Shown: positions 9,932 through 18,126, counted from the first letter of the stretch. The stretch: DNA of 64,000 bases from Bacillota bacterium (GCA_023443625.1 JAEZTQ010000046.1:28280-92279), one strand, 5' to 3'. Notes: a model not told the origin generated them from the letters alone. A program made the numbers and translations.

Positions 9932-10656
9932 AGGGTCTGCCCCCCATTCATCTGTGAAAATAGGCAGGCATAGTACCGTTCTTTCGCTTCTTTTACGTAT
10001 TTTCTAGAAATGCTGACCATTGTCTGTCCGACTCGAAAATAGGCATCTCCAGCTTCCATCACATGGGCGAGGTTTACGAGAAAGCTCTGGTGACAACGGA
10101 AAAAATACTGATTCGGCAGCTCTTTCATCATTTCCTCGAGCTTTCCATAGCACTGCAAGATACTTTCGTTGGCAAGATGGAACAGAAGGATCTTATTCTT
10201 GCTTTCAATATACCAAATCTGCCGGCAATCAATGCTATGCACAGTTCCCTTGTACTGAATACAGATTTTATACATGTTATCTTTCTTAAGCTCATCTAGC
10301 GCACGATTCAGAACGGTGTACAGACGCTCCAGATCAAAGGGCTTGATGATGTAGTTGAAAGCAAACACTTCATAGGCCTGGGGGTAATGCTCCTTGCTGG
10401 AAGAAAGAAATATAATTTTCAGATCTTTTTGTATGTCTCGTATTTTCTGCGCAGTCTTGATACCGTCCAACTGTGGCATGTAAATGTCGAGAAACAGAAG
10501 ATCGGCGGTGAAGTTTCCCTCCAAAAGTTCATCCATTAACATTTTTCCACTGGAATAGGATATGATTTCAAATAAAGGGTCATAAGCAAAAAGGGCATTT
10601 GACAATTGTTCAATGTCCTCTATCCTATCGTCGCAGACCGCTATTCTGACAGGCAT
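9928..10656 (-). CDS. LytTR-family response regulator
   Basis: 242 aa from the MPVRIAV start, chosen because GGAGGTGG lies six bases upstream; the longer 247-aa start falls in that ribosome site. The receiver domain (about 1-120) has the acidic pair CDD near 9-11, the phospho-Asp in LFLDIYMP near 57 and Lys near 107. A C-terminal LytTR domain (about 140-235) includes FFRCHQSFLVN, typical of AgrA/VirR-like DNA binding. It is the first gene of the pair with the histidine kinase. LytTR proteins bind 9-11 bp direct repeats with a 21-bp period, as found before the SLH gene. Confidence 0.9.
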   Translation of the reverse strand: MPVRIAVCDDRIEDIEQLSNALFAYDPLFEIISYSSGKMLMDELLEGNFTADLLFLDIYMPQLDGIKTAQKIRDIQKDLKIIFLSSSKEHYPQAYEVFAFNYIIKPFDLERLYTVLNRALDELKKDNMYKICIQYKGTVHSIDCRQIWYIESKNKILLFHLANESILQCYGKLEEMMKELPNQYFFRCHQSFLVNLAHVMEAGDAYFRVGQTMVSISRKYVKEAKERYYACLFSQMNGGQTL

Positions 10657-10828
10657 AAACACCACCTCCATTCGTTTATATAATAAATAATTATGCTATA
10701 TTTGAGTGCAATTTCTAAATGATTTTATGACTGCTTATCCTAATGGTGGAAATAGCCAAGGACAAAGGGTGTTTTTAAGTTCTCATCTTCATAAATATTC
10801 TTCTCTATCCATTAATTGCTGGATTTAA

Positions 10829-11173
10829 TTAATCAATAGCTGAATCATAAATAACATGACAATGCAGGTGTTTCATCTGTTGGAATGCACCTAAGTACAT
10901 TTCTACTTTACATGCACCCTTTAAATTAATGACTTCTTGTGATGCAAGTTTAATAACCGATAAAAATTCTAATTTAAGTTCATCATCTTCATCATTTAAA
11001 TCGAAAATAGTTGGAATATGTCGTTTTGTTATTATAACTATATGTACCTCAGCAAATGGCATATTTGAATGAAAAGCAATAACACCATCAGACTCATAAA
11101 TAATTTTAAGTTGGTCACCTTGTGTAGGTAAGCTAGTTACCAGTTTACAAAATCCACATTCAAGTTCATGCAT
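10829..11173 (-). CDS. HIT-family nucleotide hydrolase/transferase
   Basis: 114 aa, the usual HIT size. The family signature His-x-His-x-His is HLHCHVI near 102-108; the middle His is the catalytic nucleophile in this family. ECGFCKL near the N-terminus has the CxxC seen in zinc-carrying HIT proteins. Members hydrolyse AMP/GMP-linked phosphoramidates and related dinucleotides; the substrate cannot be assigned here. GGAGG seven bases before the ATG supports the start. It is monocistronic. Confidence 0.85.
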   Translation of the reverse strand: MHELECGFCKLVTSLPTQGDQLKIIYESDGVIAFHSNMPFAEVHIVIITKRHIPTIFDLNDEDDELKLEFLSVIKLASQEVINLKGACKVEMYLGAFQQMKHLHCHVIYDSAID

Positions 11174-11316
11174 ATTATTACCTCCATTAAATTAGTCTCA
11201 TTATAAATTTACAATCATAAAATAAGAACCTCCTGCATGGTAATATTATACATTATATATTAGTTAGTATCAATATTTAACAATTTATTACAGCAAAGAG
11301 CCCATTCATACAAATG

Positions 11317-11359
11317 CTCTAATATATTAACGTCTAATATATGACGTCTAATATATTTA
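11317..11359. repeat. three tandem copies of a 14-bp AT-rich unit
   Basis: The unit ACGTCTAATATAT occurs twice in tandem, with a third degenerate copy (CTCTAATATATTA) before it. It lies in the gap between the HIT gene and the tRNA cluster terminator. No function is apparent. Confidence 0.6.
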
Positions 11360-11390
11360 CATTATTTTTTTACAGGAGTAATAAAAACAA

Positions 11391-11424
11391 CGCCTATCAC
11401 ATACAAGATAAGCGGTTCTCAAAA
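11391..11424 (-). terminator. terminator of the tRNA operon, copy 1 of a 34-bp repeat
   Basis: On the minus strand CGCTTATC-TTGTATGT-GATAGGCG forms an 8-bp stem (one G-U) followed by TTGTTTTTATT. The identical 34-bp sequence recurs at 12777-12810. Confidence 0.75.
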
Positions 11425-11467
11425 CTTGCTGACAACAATGGTTAATATAAAGATGATCCGAAAATAA

Positions 11468-11554
11468 CGTTTGCGGAAGGATTCGAACCTTCGGTGCGAA
11501 TAAACGCACACCACCTTAGCAGGGTGGGACCATAAACCTCTCGGACACGCAAAC
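11468..11554 (-). tRNA. tRNA-Ser(GCU)
   Basis: The acceptor pair GTTTGCG/CGCAAAC, an anticodon loop CTGCTAA with GCU, a long variable arm and the T-loop TTCGAAT give a complete class II tRNA. The 3' CCA is not encoded. Confidence 0.93.
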
Positions 11555-11559
11555 ATAAG

Positions 11560-11641
11560 TGGATGGGGTAGGACTCGAACCTACGGTGTTTCCTTGTAAC
11601 AGATTTACAGTCTGCCGCCTTCGCCGCTAGGCAACCCATCC
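11560..11641 (-). tRNA. tRNA-Tyr(GUA)
   Basis: Acceptor GGATGGG/CCCATCC, anticodon loop CTGTAAA (GUA), long variable arm and T-loop TTCGAGT. Discriminator A; CCA is not encoded. It is six bases from tRNA-Ser. Confidence 0.93.
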
Positions 11642-11645
11642 TCAG

Positions 11646-11716
11646 GGTGACCAAAGGGACACGAACCCTCACGAGCAGATCCACAATCTGCTGGACTACC
11701 ATTATCCTATGATCAC
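11646..11716 (-). tRNA. tRNA-His(GUG)
   Basis: Acceptor GTGATCA/TGGTCAC, D-arm GGA/TCC, anticodon stem GCAGA/TCTGC and loop TTGTGGA (GUG), with discriminator C73. Two oddities: the base encoded at -1 is T rather than the usual G, and the T-loop reads TTCGTGT, so the near-universal A58 is T. CCA is not encoded. Confidence 0.85.
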
Positions 11717-11718
11717 AG

Positions 11719-11791
11719 TGATCCCCACGGGAATTGAACCCAGTATCTTCGGCTTGAAAGGCCGATGTCCTAACCTTTAGACTAGGGGACC
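11719..11791 (-). tRNA. tRNA-Glu(UUC)
   Basis: Acceptor GGTCCCC/GGGGATC, anticodon stem TCGGC/GCCGA with loop CTTTCAA (UUC), T-loop TTCAATT, discriminator A. It is first in the cluster; only two bases separate it from tRNA-His, so processing must be tight. Confidence 0.92.
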
Positions 11792-11797
11792 ATATCA

Positions 11798-11825
11798 CAG
11801 GCTCACTTGATTTGAGCCTGTTTTT
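11798..11825. terminator. 8-bp hairpin with a T-tract on the plus strand only
   Basis: CAGGCTCA/TGAGCCTG is followed by TTTTT on the plus strand, yet no plus-strand gene lies upstream. On the minus strand it sits between the XRE gene and tRNA-Glu and would act as a processing or weak stop hairpin. Confidence 0.4.
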
Positions 11826-11845
11826 ACTTACACATTCTTTGTTCC

Positions 11846-12103
11846 TCATGCACTTATCTCTACCTGAATATCTGTATCTAAGATTATAATATCATCTAGG
11901 TGCACTTGAAATATTGTGCCTAACACAACTAAATTATCTATGGTTGGCATTGCTGTTCCATGCTGCCACTTATAGATTGCCTGTGGAGTTGCAAAACCAA
12001 AGATATCCTGTAAATCCTTCACTGACAATCCTGCCTGTTGTCTCAAATTCACTATATTCTGTCCCGTCTTCACCATATTAATGGTTGGGATATTCTGTAA
12101 CAC
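11846..12103 (-). CDS. XRE-family helix-turn-helix regulator
   Basis: 85 aa. A Cro/CI-type HTH spans about residues 12-65 (GQNIVNLRQQAGLS, then ATPQAIYKWQHG as recognition helix and PTIDNLVVL). The start is GTG, eight bases after AGGAGG; an ATG nearer the site is out of frame. It lies between an internally deleted rtcB and the tRNA cluster, all on the minus strand, so it may regulate that segment. The target is unknown. Confidence 0.8.
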   Translation of the reverse strand: MLQNIPTINMVKTGQNIVNLRQQAGLSVKDLQDIFGFATPQAIYKWQHGTAMPTIDNLVVLGTIFQVHLDDIIILDTDIQVEISA

Positions 12104-12147
12104 TTCATTTTCCTCCTGTTCCGGCTCTGACCAAAACAGGATTGATC

Positions 12148-12708
12148 TTAGTCAGATGCCTTGAAATTATAAATTGGTTTCATCACATCAATGATATCTA
12201 CAGATTCTTTGATTACTTCAATAATGTCTTCTATAGATTTGTATGCCATTGGTGCTTCATCTAATGTTGCTTCATTCACGGATTGATTACCGCCACCCAA
12301 TGTTCCAAGACTTCGCTCTAACCATTTGGTGTTTTTCAGACTTCTGTAGCAACGAAGCTCCTGTAAATTAACCTTCTCCTGTCTACCTTCCCAGGTATTC
12401 ATACCAGATGGTACAAAATGTGCAGCTTCATCCAGTTTTTCAAAATCAATATCTACATTTCCAAGATTTACGGTATACATTCCACAACCAATATCCACAC
12501 CTACGACATTAGGTACTGCCTTATCCAAGATCGTCATAGTGGTTCCAATGGTACAACCTTTCCCTGCATGAACATCTGGCATAATTCTAATGGCACTGCC
12601 TTCTGTAAATTCGTAATCACACATTCTTCTGATCTGTTCAATTACTTCATCCTCTACTACCTTTACATAGCAGAGTGCTGTATTTACTTTACCTCTAATT
12701 TCAAACAT
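12148..12708 (-). pseudogene. rtcB: RtcB-like RNA ligase with a large in-frame internal deletion
   Basis: 186 aa against about 390-400 for the Firmicute RtcB2-type family. The N-terminal half is well conserved: MPDVHAGKG, GVDIGCGM with the metal-binding Cys, and GTLGGGN. The sequence then jumps in frame to the family's extreme C-terminus, DEAPMAYKSIEDIIEVIKES to VMKPIYNFKA. The missing roughly 200 residues include the HFIE, HSGSR and SHGAGR regions and the guanylylated His, so it cannot ligate RNA in the known way. The start used is the ATG at 12708 behind AGGAAGAG; a longer reading to 12792 begins inside a terminator. It may be a decayed gene or a small derived protein. Confidence 0.8.
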
Positions 12709-12776
12709 TTCTCTCTTCCTTTCTGCAATAACACAAGTGGTAATGCCCATATGAGATTTGAAACCATAAAAAATAC

Positions 12777-12810
12777 CGCCTATCACATACAAGATAAGCG
12801 GTTCTCAAAA
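12777..12810 (-). terminator. copy 2 of the 34-bp terminator repeat
   Basis: Identical to 11391-11424. Here the flanks extend the stem to ACCGCTTATC/GATAGGCGGT, followed by TATTTTTTATGG on the minus strand. It lies just upstream of the rtcB remnant. Confidence 0.75.
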
Positions 12811-12867
12811 TTCTATGTAAAGATCTTGGATTTCCTGCAACATATTATTGCCTGGAAGCGATCTGTT

Positions 12868-12996
12868 TCATACAGTTTTGCCCTTTGCTCTTACCTTATA
12901 TAAGCACATGAAATCTAAGCTCTGCTCTATGTTTTTAAGCAATGCTTCATTATAACTTTCACTATTAAGGTAATATACAAATAAAACTGTCATCAT
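12868..12996 (-). CDS. small ORF, 42 aa, possibly truncated by an in-frame TGA
   Basis: A minus-strand ORF begins MMTVLFVYYLNSESYNEALL and stops at TGA after GKTV. A ribosome site (GAAAGGA) lies at a suitable distance. The same frame stays open for a further 20 codons to a second TGA at 12805-12807, inside terminator copy 2, which suggests a 62-codon gene broken by one nonsense change. I do not recognise the family. It is upstream of the rtcB remnant and could be part of the same decayed unit. Confidence 0.35.
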   Translation of the reverse strand: MMTVLFVYYLNSESYNEALLKNIEQSLDFMCLYKVRAKGKTV

Positions 12997-13129
12997 GATT
13001 TTTTCCTTTCAGGACTCTTGGTCCGCCTTTTCACTTTCTATATCGTACTATATCATGGAATTCTTTAGTTGTCATTATACTTGTGGTATAAAGAAGTTTC
13101 AATAACTTCTTCCTTTTGTATAGTGGCAA

Positions 13130-13166
13130 TAAGTAAAAATTATTACCCCGTCAAGTTGACGGGGTA
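13130..13166 (-). terminator. perfect palindrome and T-tract after the alcohol dehydrogenase
   Basis: TACCCCGTCAA-G-TTGACGGGGTA (13144-13166) is an exact inverted repeat followed on the minus strand by ATAATTTTTA. It serves as terminator for the dehydrogenase gene. Confidence 0.75.
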
Positions 13167-13220
13167 TATTATAATCCTGTAGTATTCAAATATTATTAAA
13201 TATGTTCATGAAGACCAATA

Positions 13221-14282
13221 TTAATATGATATTGTAATAACTGGCTTGATTAAATCACTTGGCTTGTTTTTCATAAGTTCTAAAGCCTCTGGAATACTAT
13301 CTAATTCTTCAAATTTATGTGTAAGCATACCTGAAACATCAAGTCTACCATTCATCATTAGATTTGCAAGACGTTCCGTACGCATACGGCCTGCAGGCAT
13401 TAATCCACCTACTATTCTAATATGACCCATTCCTACTCCCCATGCTGCTCTAGGAATATTAACATAGTCACCACTACCCAAATAATTAACATTCGAAATA
13501 ATACCGCCTGGCTTTACAGATTTAACAGCTTCTTCAAATGTACTAACATCTCCGCCTGCAACAATTACTTTATCAACGCCTTTACCATTTGTTAATTCCA
13601 TAACTTGCTTGTCTATAGAGCCATTCTTGTAGCTAATAATATCTGTTGCCCCATATTCTTTTGCAAGAGCAACACAATTAGGTCTAGTTCCAACAGCTAA
13701 AATTCTACCAGCACCTCTTAAAGCAGAACCTTTTACAGCCATAAGACCAACTGGTCCTATACCAATAACTAATACATCTTCTCCATAAGCAACTTCCGCA
13801 AGTTCCACTCCATGAAATCCAGTAGGTACCATATCACTTAACATTGTTGCCTCAGCTGGATCCATACCTTCTGGTAATAATGCAAGATTTGCATCCGCTT
13901 CATTTACATGGAATGCCTCAGCAAATACTCCATCTTTAAAGTTAGAAAACTTCCAACCACCAAGACATCCGCCTGAATGCATAGCAAAGCCACGTTGTGC
14001 TTCCAAAGAGCCCCAATCCGGTGTAATAGCAGGTACTAAAACTTTATCTCCTACTTTGAAGTCTTTAACTAGTTCACCAACTTCAATAATTTCACCAACA
14101 GCTTCATGACCAAGAATCATATCAGTACGTTCCCCTACTGCACCTTCATAAACAGTATGAATGTCAGATGTACATGGAGCTAATGCTATTGGACGACAAA
14201 TTGCGTCAAGTGGTCCACATTTCGTTACTTCTTTTTCTACCCAACCGGTTTGTCCGATTTTCTTCATTGCAAAGCCTCTCAT
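13221..14282 (-). CDS. adh: zinc-dependent secondary alcohol dehydrogenase (isopropanol dehydrogenase type)
   Basis: 353 aa from MRGFAMKKIG; AGGAGG seven bases upstream fixes this start. It is a medium-chain dehydrogenase very like the Clostridium beijerinckii NADP-dependent secondary alcohol dehydrogenase: catalytic zinc ligands Cys in APCTSDIHT (about 37), His in GHEAVGE (about 59) and Asp in LSDMVPTGFHG (about 150), with the coenzyme motif GIGPVGL near 175. AVGTRPNC follows the second strand, where GSRP in the beijerinckii enzyme favours NADPH. It interconverts ketones/aldehydes and alcohols in the cytoplasm. It is monocistronic with its own palindromic terminator. Confidence 0.92.
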   Translation of the reverse strand: MRGFAMKKIGQTGWVEKEVTKCGPLDAICRPIALAPCTSDIHTVYEGAVGERTDMILGHEAVGEIIEVGELVKDFKVGDKVLVPAITPDWGSLEAQRGFAMHSGGCLGGWKFSNFKDGVFAEAFHVNEADANLALLPEGMDPAEATMLSDMVPTGFHGVELAEVAYGEDVLVIGIGPVGLMAVKGSALRGAGRILAVGTRPNCVALAKEYGATDIISYKNGSIDKQVMELTNGKGVDKVIVAGGDVSTFEEAVKSVKPGGIISNVNYLGSGDYVNIPRAAWGVGMGHIRIVGGLMPAGRMRTERLANLMMNGRLDVSGMLTHKFEELDSIPEALELMKNKPSDLIKPVITISY

Positions 14283-14416
14283 ATAAGTCCTCCTATAAAT
14301 GTCAATAATCAAGTTAGTTTGTTACATATTTAACAATATAGCAAGACTTGCCTCAAATGTCAATGCTAATCATGCATTTTCCAGTACTTTATTAGGCTGT
14401 TATGACAGTCACCACC

Positions 14417-14878
14417 CTATTTTATCGGCACAACAATCTGTGTAAGCAATTCTCTAGCATCCCGACTATCATCATTCAAATAATAATTAAAAATCTTTCC
14501 TTGCTGTTCATATCCATGCTCTATAATCCACTGTATTATCTCAAACATTAGGGGATCAGTATCTTCATAAGGACCTAAGAATATGCCTGATACCGCTTTT
14601 TGAACAGGAATTGTATATCCTGTAATATCATCATTTCCCCTTACAGGTTTAGCAATAGGGAAACCCATCTCAACATCAAGGTTTTCTAAATCGTCATTAT
14701 GATAGCATACAAAAGGACCACTGGATAAAAGAACTCCATTAAGCTCCACATATTCCATTATTTTCTTATAAGCTTGGTTAGCAGTATTCGGGTAATCATT
14801 AAAATTCATAGTTGTACGGATGGACAGAACATGCTGCTCTGGTTGCTCTATTAAATTTATTTTAGATATGATTGCCAT
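14417..14878 (-). CDS. GyrI-like effector-binding domain protein
   Basis: 153 aa, a stand-alone GyrI/AraC effector-binding fold: an opening strand INLIEQPEQHVLSIRT, a central VEMGFPIAKPV strand and a terminal ELLTQIVVPIK strand are typical. There is no DNA-binding domain. Members bind or hydrolyse small hydrophobic or cationic compounds. The start has AGGGGG upstream. The ligand is unknown. Confidence 0.8.
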   Translation of the reverse strand: MAIISKINLIEQPEQHVLSIRTTMNFNDYPNTANQAYKKIMEYVELNGVLLSSGPFVCYHNDDLENLDVEMGFPIAKPVRGNDDITGYTIPVQKAVSGIFLGPYEDTDPLMFEIIQWIIEHGYEQQGKIFNYYLNDDSRDARELLTQIVVPIK

Positions 14879-15049
14879 TTCTATTACCCCCTAAATTATT
14901 TTTTTCCTCTTCGATAGTGATACATTGTTTACCATCTACTAATATTACATCAATGGTCACCTTAATCATAAGCCACTTGTATTGCTTCCCATACATGTAT
15001 TATACACCTCCTAGATAAAAGAATAATACAGATATAACAATAAGGCTTG

Positions 15050-15157
15050 TTACACAATGCTCTTTTGAAAATACTTTTGCACTTTTCCTTCTTCTATCTT
15101 ATGGTCACGAACATTGGCATCATCTAATACTTTCTTGAACTTGTCAAACAATCCCAT
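15050..15157 (-). CDS. 35-aa hypothetical protein
   Basis: A small ORF beginning MGLFDKFKKVLDDANVRD with TAGGAG eight bases before its ATG. It is charged and helical, and resembles the first 35 residues of longer clostridial MGLFDKFK proteins, so it could be a truncated copy. A longer reading upstream to 15301 has no ribosome site and looks non-coding. Function is unknown. Confidence 0.45.
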   Translation of the reverse strand: MGLFDKFKKVLDDANVRDHKIEEGKVQKYFQKSIV

Positions 15158-15442
15158 ATATTTTCTCCTATTATTTAAATTGTCGCTGTAACTTCGAAAC
15201 CTACTATAACAATTCACCAATGGTGTTGTCAGTAAAGTACCTTCCAGAATCATTACAGTCTTAATATATTTATATATTCCATATTTTGTAATAACCCACA
15301 ATGGTGGGATTCCTTACATAGCAGAAGAATCCTATGAGAATTAATTTCATTTGTAAAAGATATATATTTATGTACTTTTATGTAAGCTATCTATGTTTCA
15401 ATTTTTATTATCAAGATTAGAAGAAAGTAGGAATATAAAATA

Positions 15443-15817
15443 ATGCTTACAGAGAAATTTTATGAAGTTTTGAAACACGAAGGTGTGGTTTCCATCGTTT
15501 CTTGGACTCCTGCACAAGCCAATGTAACCTGTTCCTGGAATTCCTACCTGGTAGTAACTGAGGATGAAAGGATTTTAATCCCTGCCGCTGGAATGCATAG
15601 CACAGAAAATGATACAAAGATAAATAATAAAGTAAAACTTGCACTAGGTGCCAGAGAAGTCATGGGATTTAATAATTATCAGGGAACAGGCTTTGGTATT
15701 CATGGTACAGCCAAATTTCTTACGACGGGTTCAGACTTTGATATGATGAAGAAGAAATACCCTTTCTTAACAAGAGTTTTAGAAATCACTGTTACCTCTT
15801 CAAAGCAATTATTATAA
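15443..15817 (+). CDS. pyridoxamine 5'-phosphate oxidase-family FMN-binding protein
   Basis: 124 aa with the split-barrel flavin-binding pattern: WNSYLVVTEDERILIPAAG in the first half and a GTGFGIHGTAKFL strand pair near 90-100. Small clostridial members are flavin reductase- or heme-utilisation-like proteins, often of unknown substrate. The upstream ribosome site (GGAA) is weak. Convergent with the lipoprotein gene; a shared hairpin separates them. Confidence 0.8.
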   Translation: MLTEKFYEVLKHEGVVSIVSWTPAQANVTCSWNSYLVVTEDERILIPAAGMHSTENDTKINNKVKLALGAREVMGFNNYQGTGFGIHGTAKFLTTGSDFDMMKKKYPFLTRVLEITVTSSKQLL

Positions 15818-15837
15818 AATACCTCTTTATACACAAA

Positions 15838-15887
15838 AATGGTATGTAGAAGACTTCTATCTAAGAGAAGCCTTCTGACATACCATT
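15838..15887. terminator. bidirectional terminator
   Basis: AATGGTATGT pairs with ACATACCATT, with an inner AGAAG/CTTCT stem, between convergent genes. The tails are T-rich on both sides. Confidence 0.75.
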
Positions 15888-15937
15888 TCCTTCTTTGATT
15901 TTGCAAATACCCGTTTACAGTAAAATTTCTAATCTTT

Positions 15938-16552
15938 TTATTGGAGAATCTTTTCAAGATCTTCCGGTAATAAATAGTCTAATACAGACCCTTCTGGATT
16001 CTCTAAAAAATAAAACTCAGATACTATATCATGGTTATCCTCTAGCACGTATTCTATTCTTAGCATTGATTTATCACTAAATCTGTGATAACTATAATTT
16101 TCAAATACACATGATGACGGATCCTTCTCTATAATATCTTCCAGCCTCATTCCCACTGAAATATTTTCAAATATTTTTTTGTCAACAAGAGTTGAAGTAA
16201 GAAAACCATCAACTACATGATACTCTTCATTATTCTCTTCATAAAGTAAGAATAGATATTTATTATCCTCCACTAGTGTAACTGAATAAAACTTATCCTT
16301 ATTATATCTAACTAAATCTACTATTCCGTCCGATTTCAATGTATTAATCTTATATACAACTGATAAAGCTGTACGTACTTCATAGGGAAGATTTAGTTCT
16401 TCTATATCAGTAGATAATTCTTGCTCTTTTAAAGTGGTTATATCTGACTTATTATCATACTGTAATTTAGTTTCTTTCCTACAACCCATAAGCCCAATTA
16501 GCAAGTAAGGAAGTGATAAGATAAGTATTAATTTTTTATATGTTTTTATCAT
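15938..16552 (-). CDS. secreted lipoprotein of unknown function
   Basis: 204 aa. The N-terminus is a lipoprotein signal: KKLILILSLPYLLIGLMGC with the lipidated Cys at 24. The mature part is mostly charged, alpha/beta, with a DKKIFENISVGMRLEDIIEK stretch that recalls SmpA/BLIP-like lipoproteins. No enzyme motif is visible. A good promoter lies 220 bp upstream, giving a long 5' UTR. Function not assigned. Confidence 0.75.
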   Translation of the reverse strand: MIKTYKKLILILSLPYLLIGLMGCRKETKLQYDNKSDITTLKEQELSTDIEELNLPYEVRTALSVVYKINTLKSDGIVDLVRYNKDKFYSVTLVEDNKYLFLLYEENNEEYHVVDGFLTSTLVDKKIFENISVGMRLEDIIEKDPSSCVFENYSYHRFSDKSMLRIEYVLEDNHDIVSEFYFLENPEGSVLDYLLPEDLEKILQ

Positions 16553-16774
16553 AATATCCTAATCCCTTAATCATATAATGTATGGCACGTCTATAATAAC
16601 TTGATGTAACCACAATGTATTTATCAGAAAAAGGCTTGATAATACATATCTCATGTAAATTGCTTAGATTTTTCCACTTACTGTTGAAGCATAAATACTT
16701 CTTCACAAACTATCCTGGTCTTTCTCAACATGCAGTTTTATTTCTGCTAAAGACGAAAGGTTTATTCTTCATCC

Positions 16775-16803
16775 ATATTATTACATTTTTTGTATACTGT
16801 CAA
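16775..16803 (-). promoter_or_regulatory. sigma-A promoter for the lipoprotein gene
   Basis: TTGACA (16798-16803) and TAATAT (16775-16780) on the minus strand with a 17-bp spacer. The 5' UTR would be about 210 nt. It also lies about 100 bp after the queF stop; otherwise the 16553-16886 gap shows nothing. Confidence 0.65.
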
Positions 16804-16886
16804 CATATTGTTAAATACATATGCTTGCAAGCTTGCCGATTCCTTTTACTGTTTTTTATTAAAGTATATACGTCTAGGTATACGGA

Positions 16887-17384
16887 TTATCTGTTATCAA
16901 CCTTCTCTGGATAAAGGTCATGGTTTGCCAAACGGTTAAAAGCAATTTCCTCCCATTTGGTGTTCGCCTGTCCATAGTTGCAATAAGGATCTATGGAGAT
17001 ACCGCCTCGAGGAGTGAATTTTCCCCACACCTCAATGTATTTCGGATTTAAAAGTTTAATCAAATCTTTCATAATCACGTTGACACAATCTTCATGAAAG
17101 TCTCCATGATTTCTAAAACTAAATAGATAAAGTTTTAATGACTTACTTTCAACCATCTTAACGTTAGGTACATAGGATATTGTAATAGTCGCAAAATCTG
17201 GTTGTCCTGTAATGGGGCAAAGAGTTGTAAATTCAGGGCAATTAAATTTAACAAAGTAATCATTCTCCACATGCTTATTTATAAACGTTTCCAGTATGTC
17301 CGGATTATAATTCATATCATATTTCGTTCCTTCTTTTCCCAATAAAGTAATTTTCATTGTATCTTCGTGATTTCTACCGTTCAT
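16887..17384 (-). CDS. queF: NADPH-dependent preQ0 reductase QueF
   Basis: 165 aa, the short single-domain QueF type. The catalytic Cys is in [14 protein letters not shown] (about 56), with the downstream Asp in that motif, and the substrate residues are in [11 protein letters not shown] near 103-112. It reduces 7-cyano-7-deazaguanine to preQ1. It is the last gene of the que operon; the ATG follows GGGAAAG 14 bp after queC. Controlled by the upstream riboswitch. Confidence 0.95.
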   Translation of the reverse strand: MNGRNHEDTMKITLLGKEGTKYDMNYNPDILETFINKHVENDYFVKFNCPEFTTLCPITGQPDFATITISYVPNVKMVESKSLKLYLFSFRNHGDFHEDCVNVIMKDLIKLLNPKYIEVWGKFTPRGGISIDPYCNYGQANTKWEEIAFNRLANHDLYPEKVDNR

Positions 17385-17398
17385 GATTTCTTTCCCTT

Positions 17399-18076
17399 CT
17401 ATATGGCTGGATCCTTTATACCATTTTTTTCAAAGGCTATGGCACGGTCAATGCATGTTCCACAAGTTTTACATGCTTTCTCTCCTCCTTCATAGCAGCT
17501 CCATGTCAATTCATAAGGCACCTTTAATTCTATTCCTTTTTTTACAACGTCTGCTTTTGCCCAGGACACAAAAGGAGCTTCAATACGTAGCTGCTTTCCA
17601 CTTCCTTCATATATAGCTTCATTCATTGCATTATGAAATGAACTGCTGCAATCTGGATATGCATTTCCTGCTGCATCATCCCTATGTGCTCCATAATATA
17701 TAATACTGCAGCCTTTGGATAAAGCAATACTGGCAGCTGAAGATAAGAACAAACCATTTCGAAATGGCACGTAGGTTGATACTGGATTCCCATTGGCAGC
17801 TGTAAGTTGTGTTACGTATTCCCCTTTTGGAATCTCCTCCTTCGAATGATCTAAAAGACAACAATCACTGTGTTCAAAGATCTTGGCTAAATCTAGGCAG
17901 ATATATTCCACTTCATAATGTACTGCTATTTTCCTTGAAACCTCTATTTCTTTTGCATGCTTTTGTCCATAGGATATGGACAATGCAATTACATTTTCTT
18001 TACTATATTCATCAATTGCCAGCCCAAGGCATGTGGTACTATCCACTCCACCACTTAATAAAACCAATGCTTTCAT
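17399..18076 (-). CDS. queC: 7-cyano-7-deazaguanine synthase QueC
   Basis: 225 aa from [13 protein letters not shown]; a longer 237-aa start lacks a better ribosome site. The ATP pyrophosphatase P-loop SGGVDST is at residues 8-14. The C-terminal zinc site is Cys-x8-Cys-x2-Cys-x2-Cys ([15 protein letters not shown]). QueC turns 7-carboxy-7-deazaguanine and ammonia into preQ0 with ATP. Fourth gene of queD-queE-folE-queC-queF. Confidence 0.95.
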   Translation of the reverse strand: MKALVLLSGGVDSTTCLGLAIDEYSKENVIALSISYGQKHAKEIEVSRKIAVHYEVEYICLDLAKIFEHSDCCLLDHSKEEIPKGEYVTQLTAANGNPVSTYVPFRNGLFLSSAASIALSKGCSIIYYGAHRDDAAGNAYPDCSSSFHNAMNEAIYEGSGKQLRIEAPFVSWAKADVVKKGIELKVPYELTWSCYEGGEKACKTCGTCIDRAIAFEKNGIKDPAI

Positions 18077-18126
18077 TTTTACACCCATTCCTGCGCAAGT
18101 TTTTATGCGCATATAAATTTACTGTT

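Noticed and set aside
11442..11849. 135-aa minus-strand ORF
   Set aside because: It runs through four tRNA genes and its translation simply reads tRNA sequence; no ribosome site or family.
12709..12792. N-terminal extension of the RtcB remnant
   Set aside because: It begins inside the 34-bp terminator; the AGGAAGAG site and the conserved MFEIRGK start support 12708.
15158..15301. Upstream extension of the 35-aa ORF
   Set aside because: No ribosome site at the upper start; TAGGAG directly precedes the shorter start.
16615..16914. 99-aa plus-strand ORF between the lipoprotein and queF
   Set aside because: Low-complexity Phe/Leu-rich translation of AT-rich DNA; overlaps the queF end and a minus-strand promoter.
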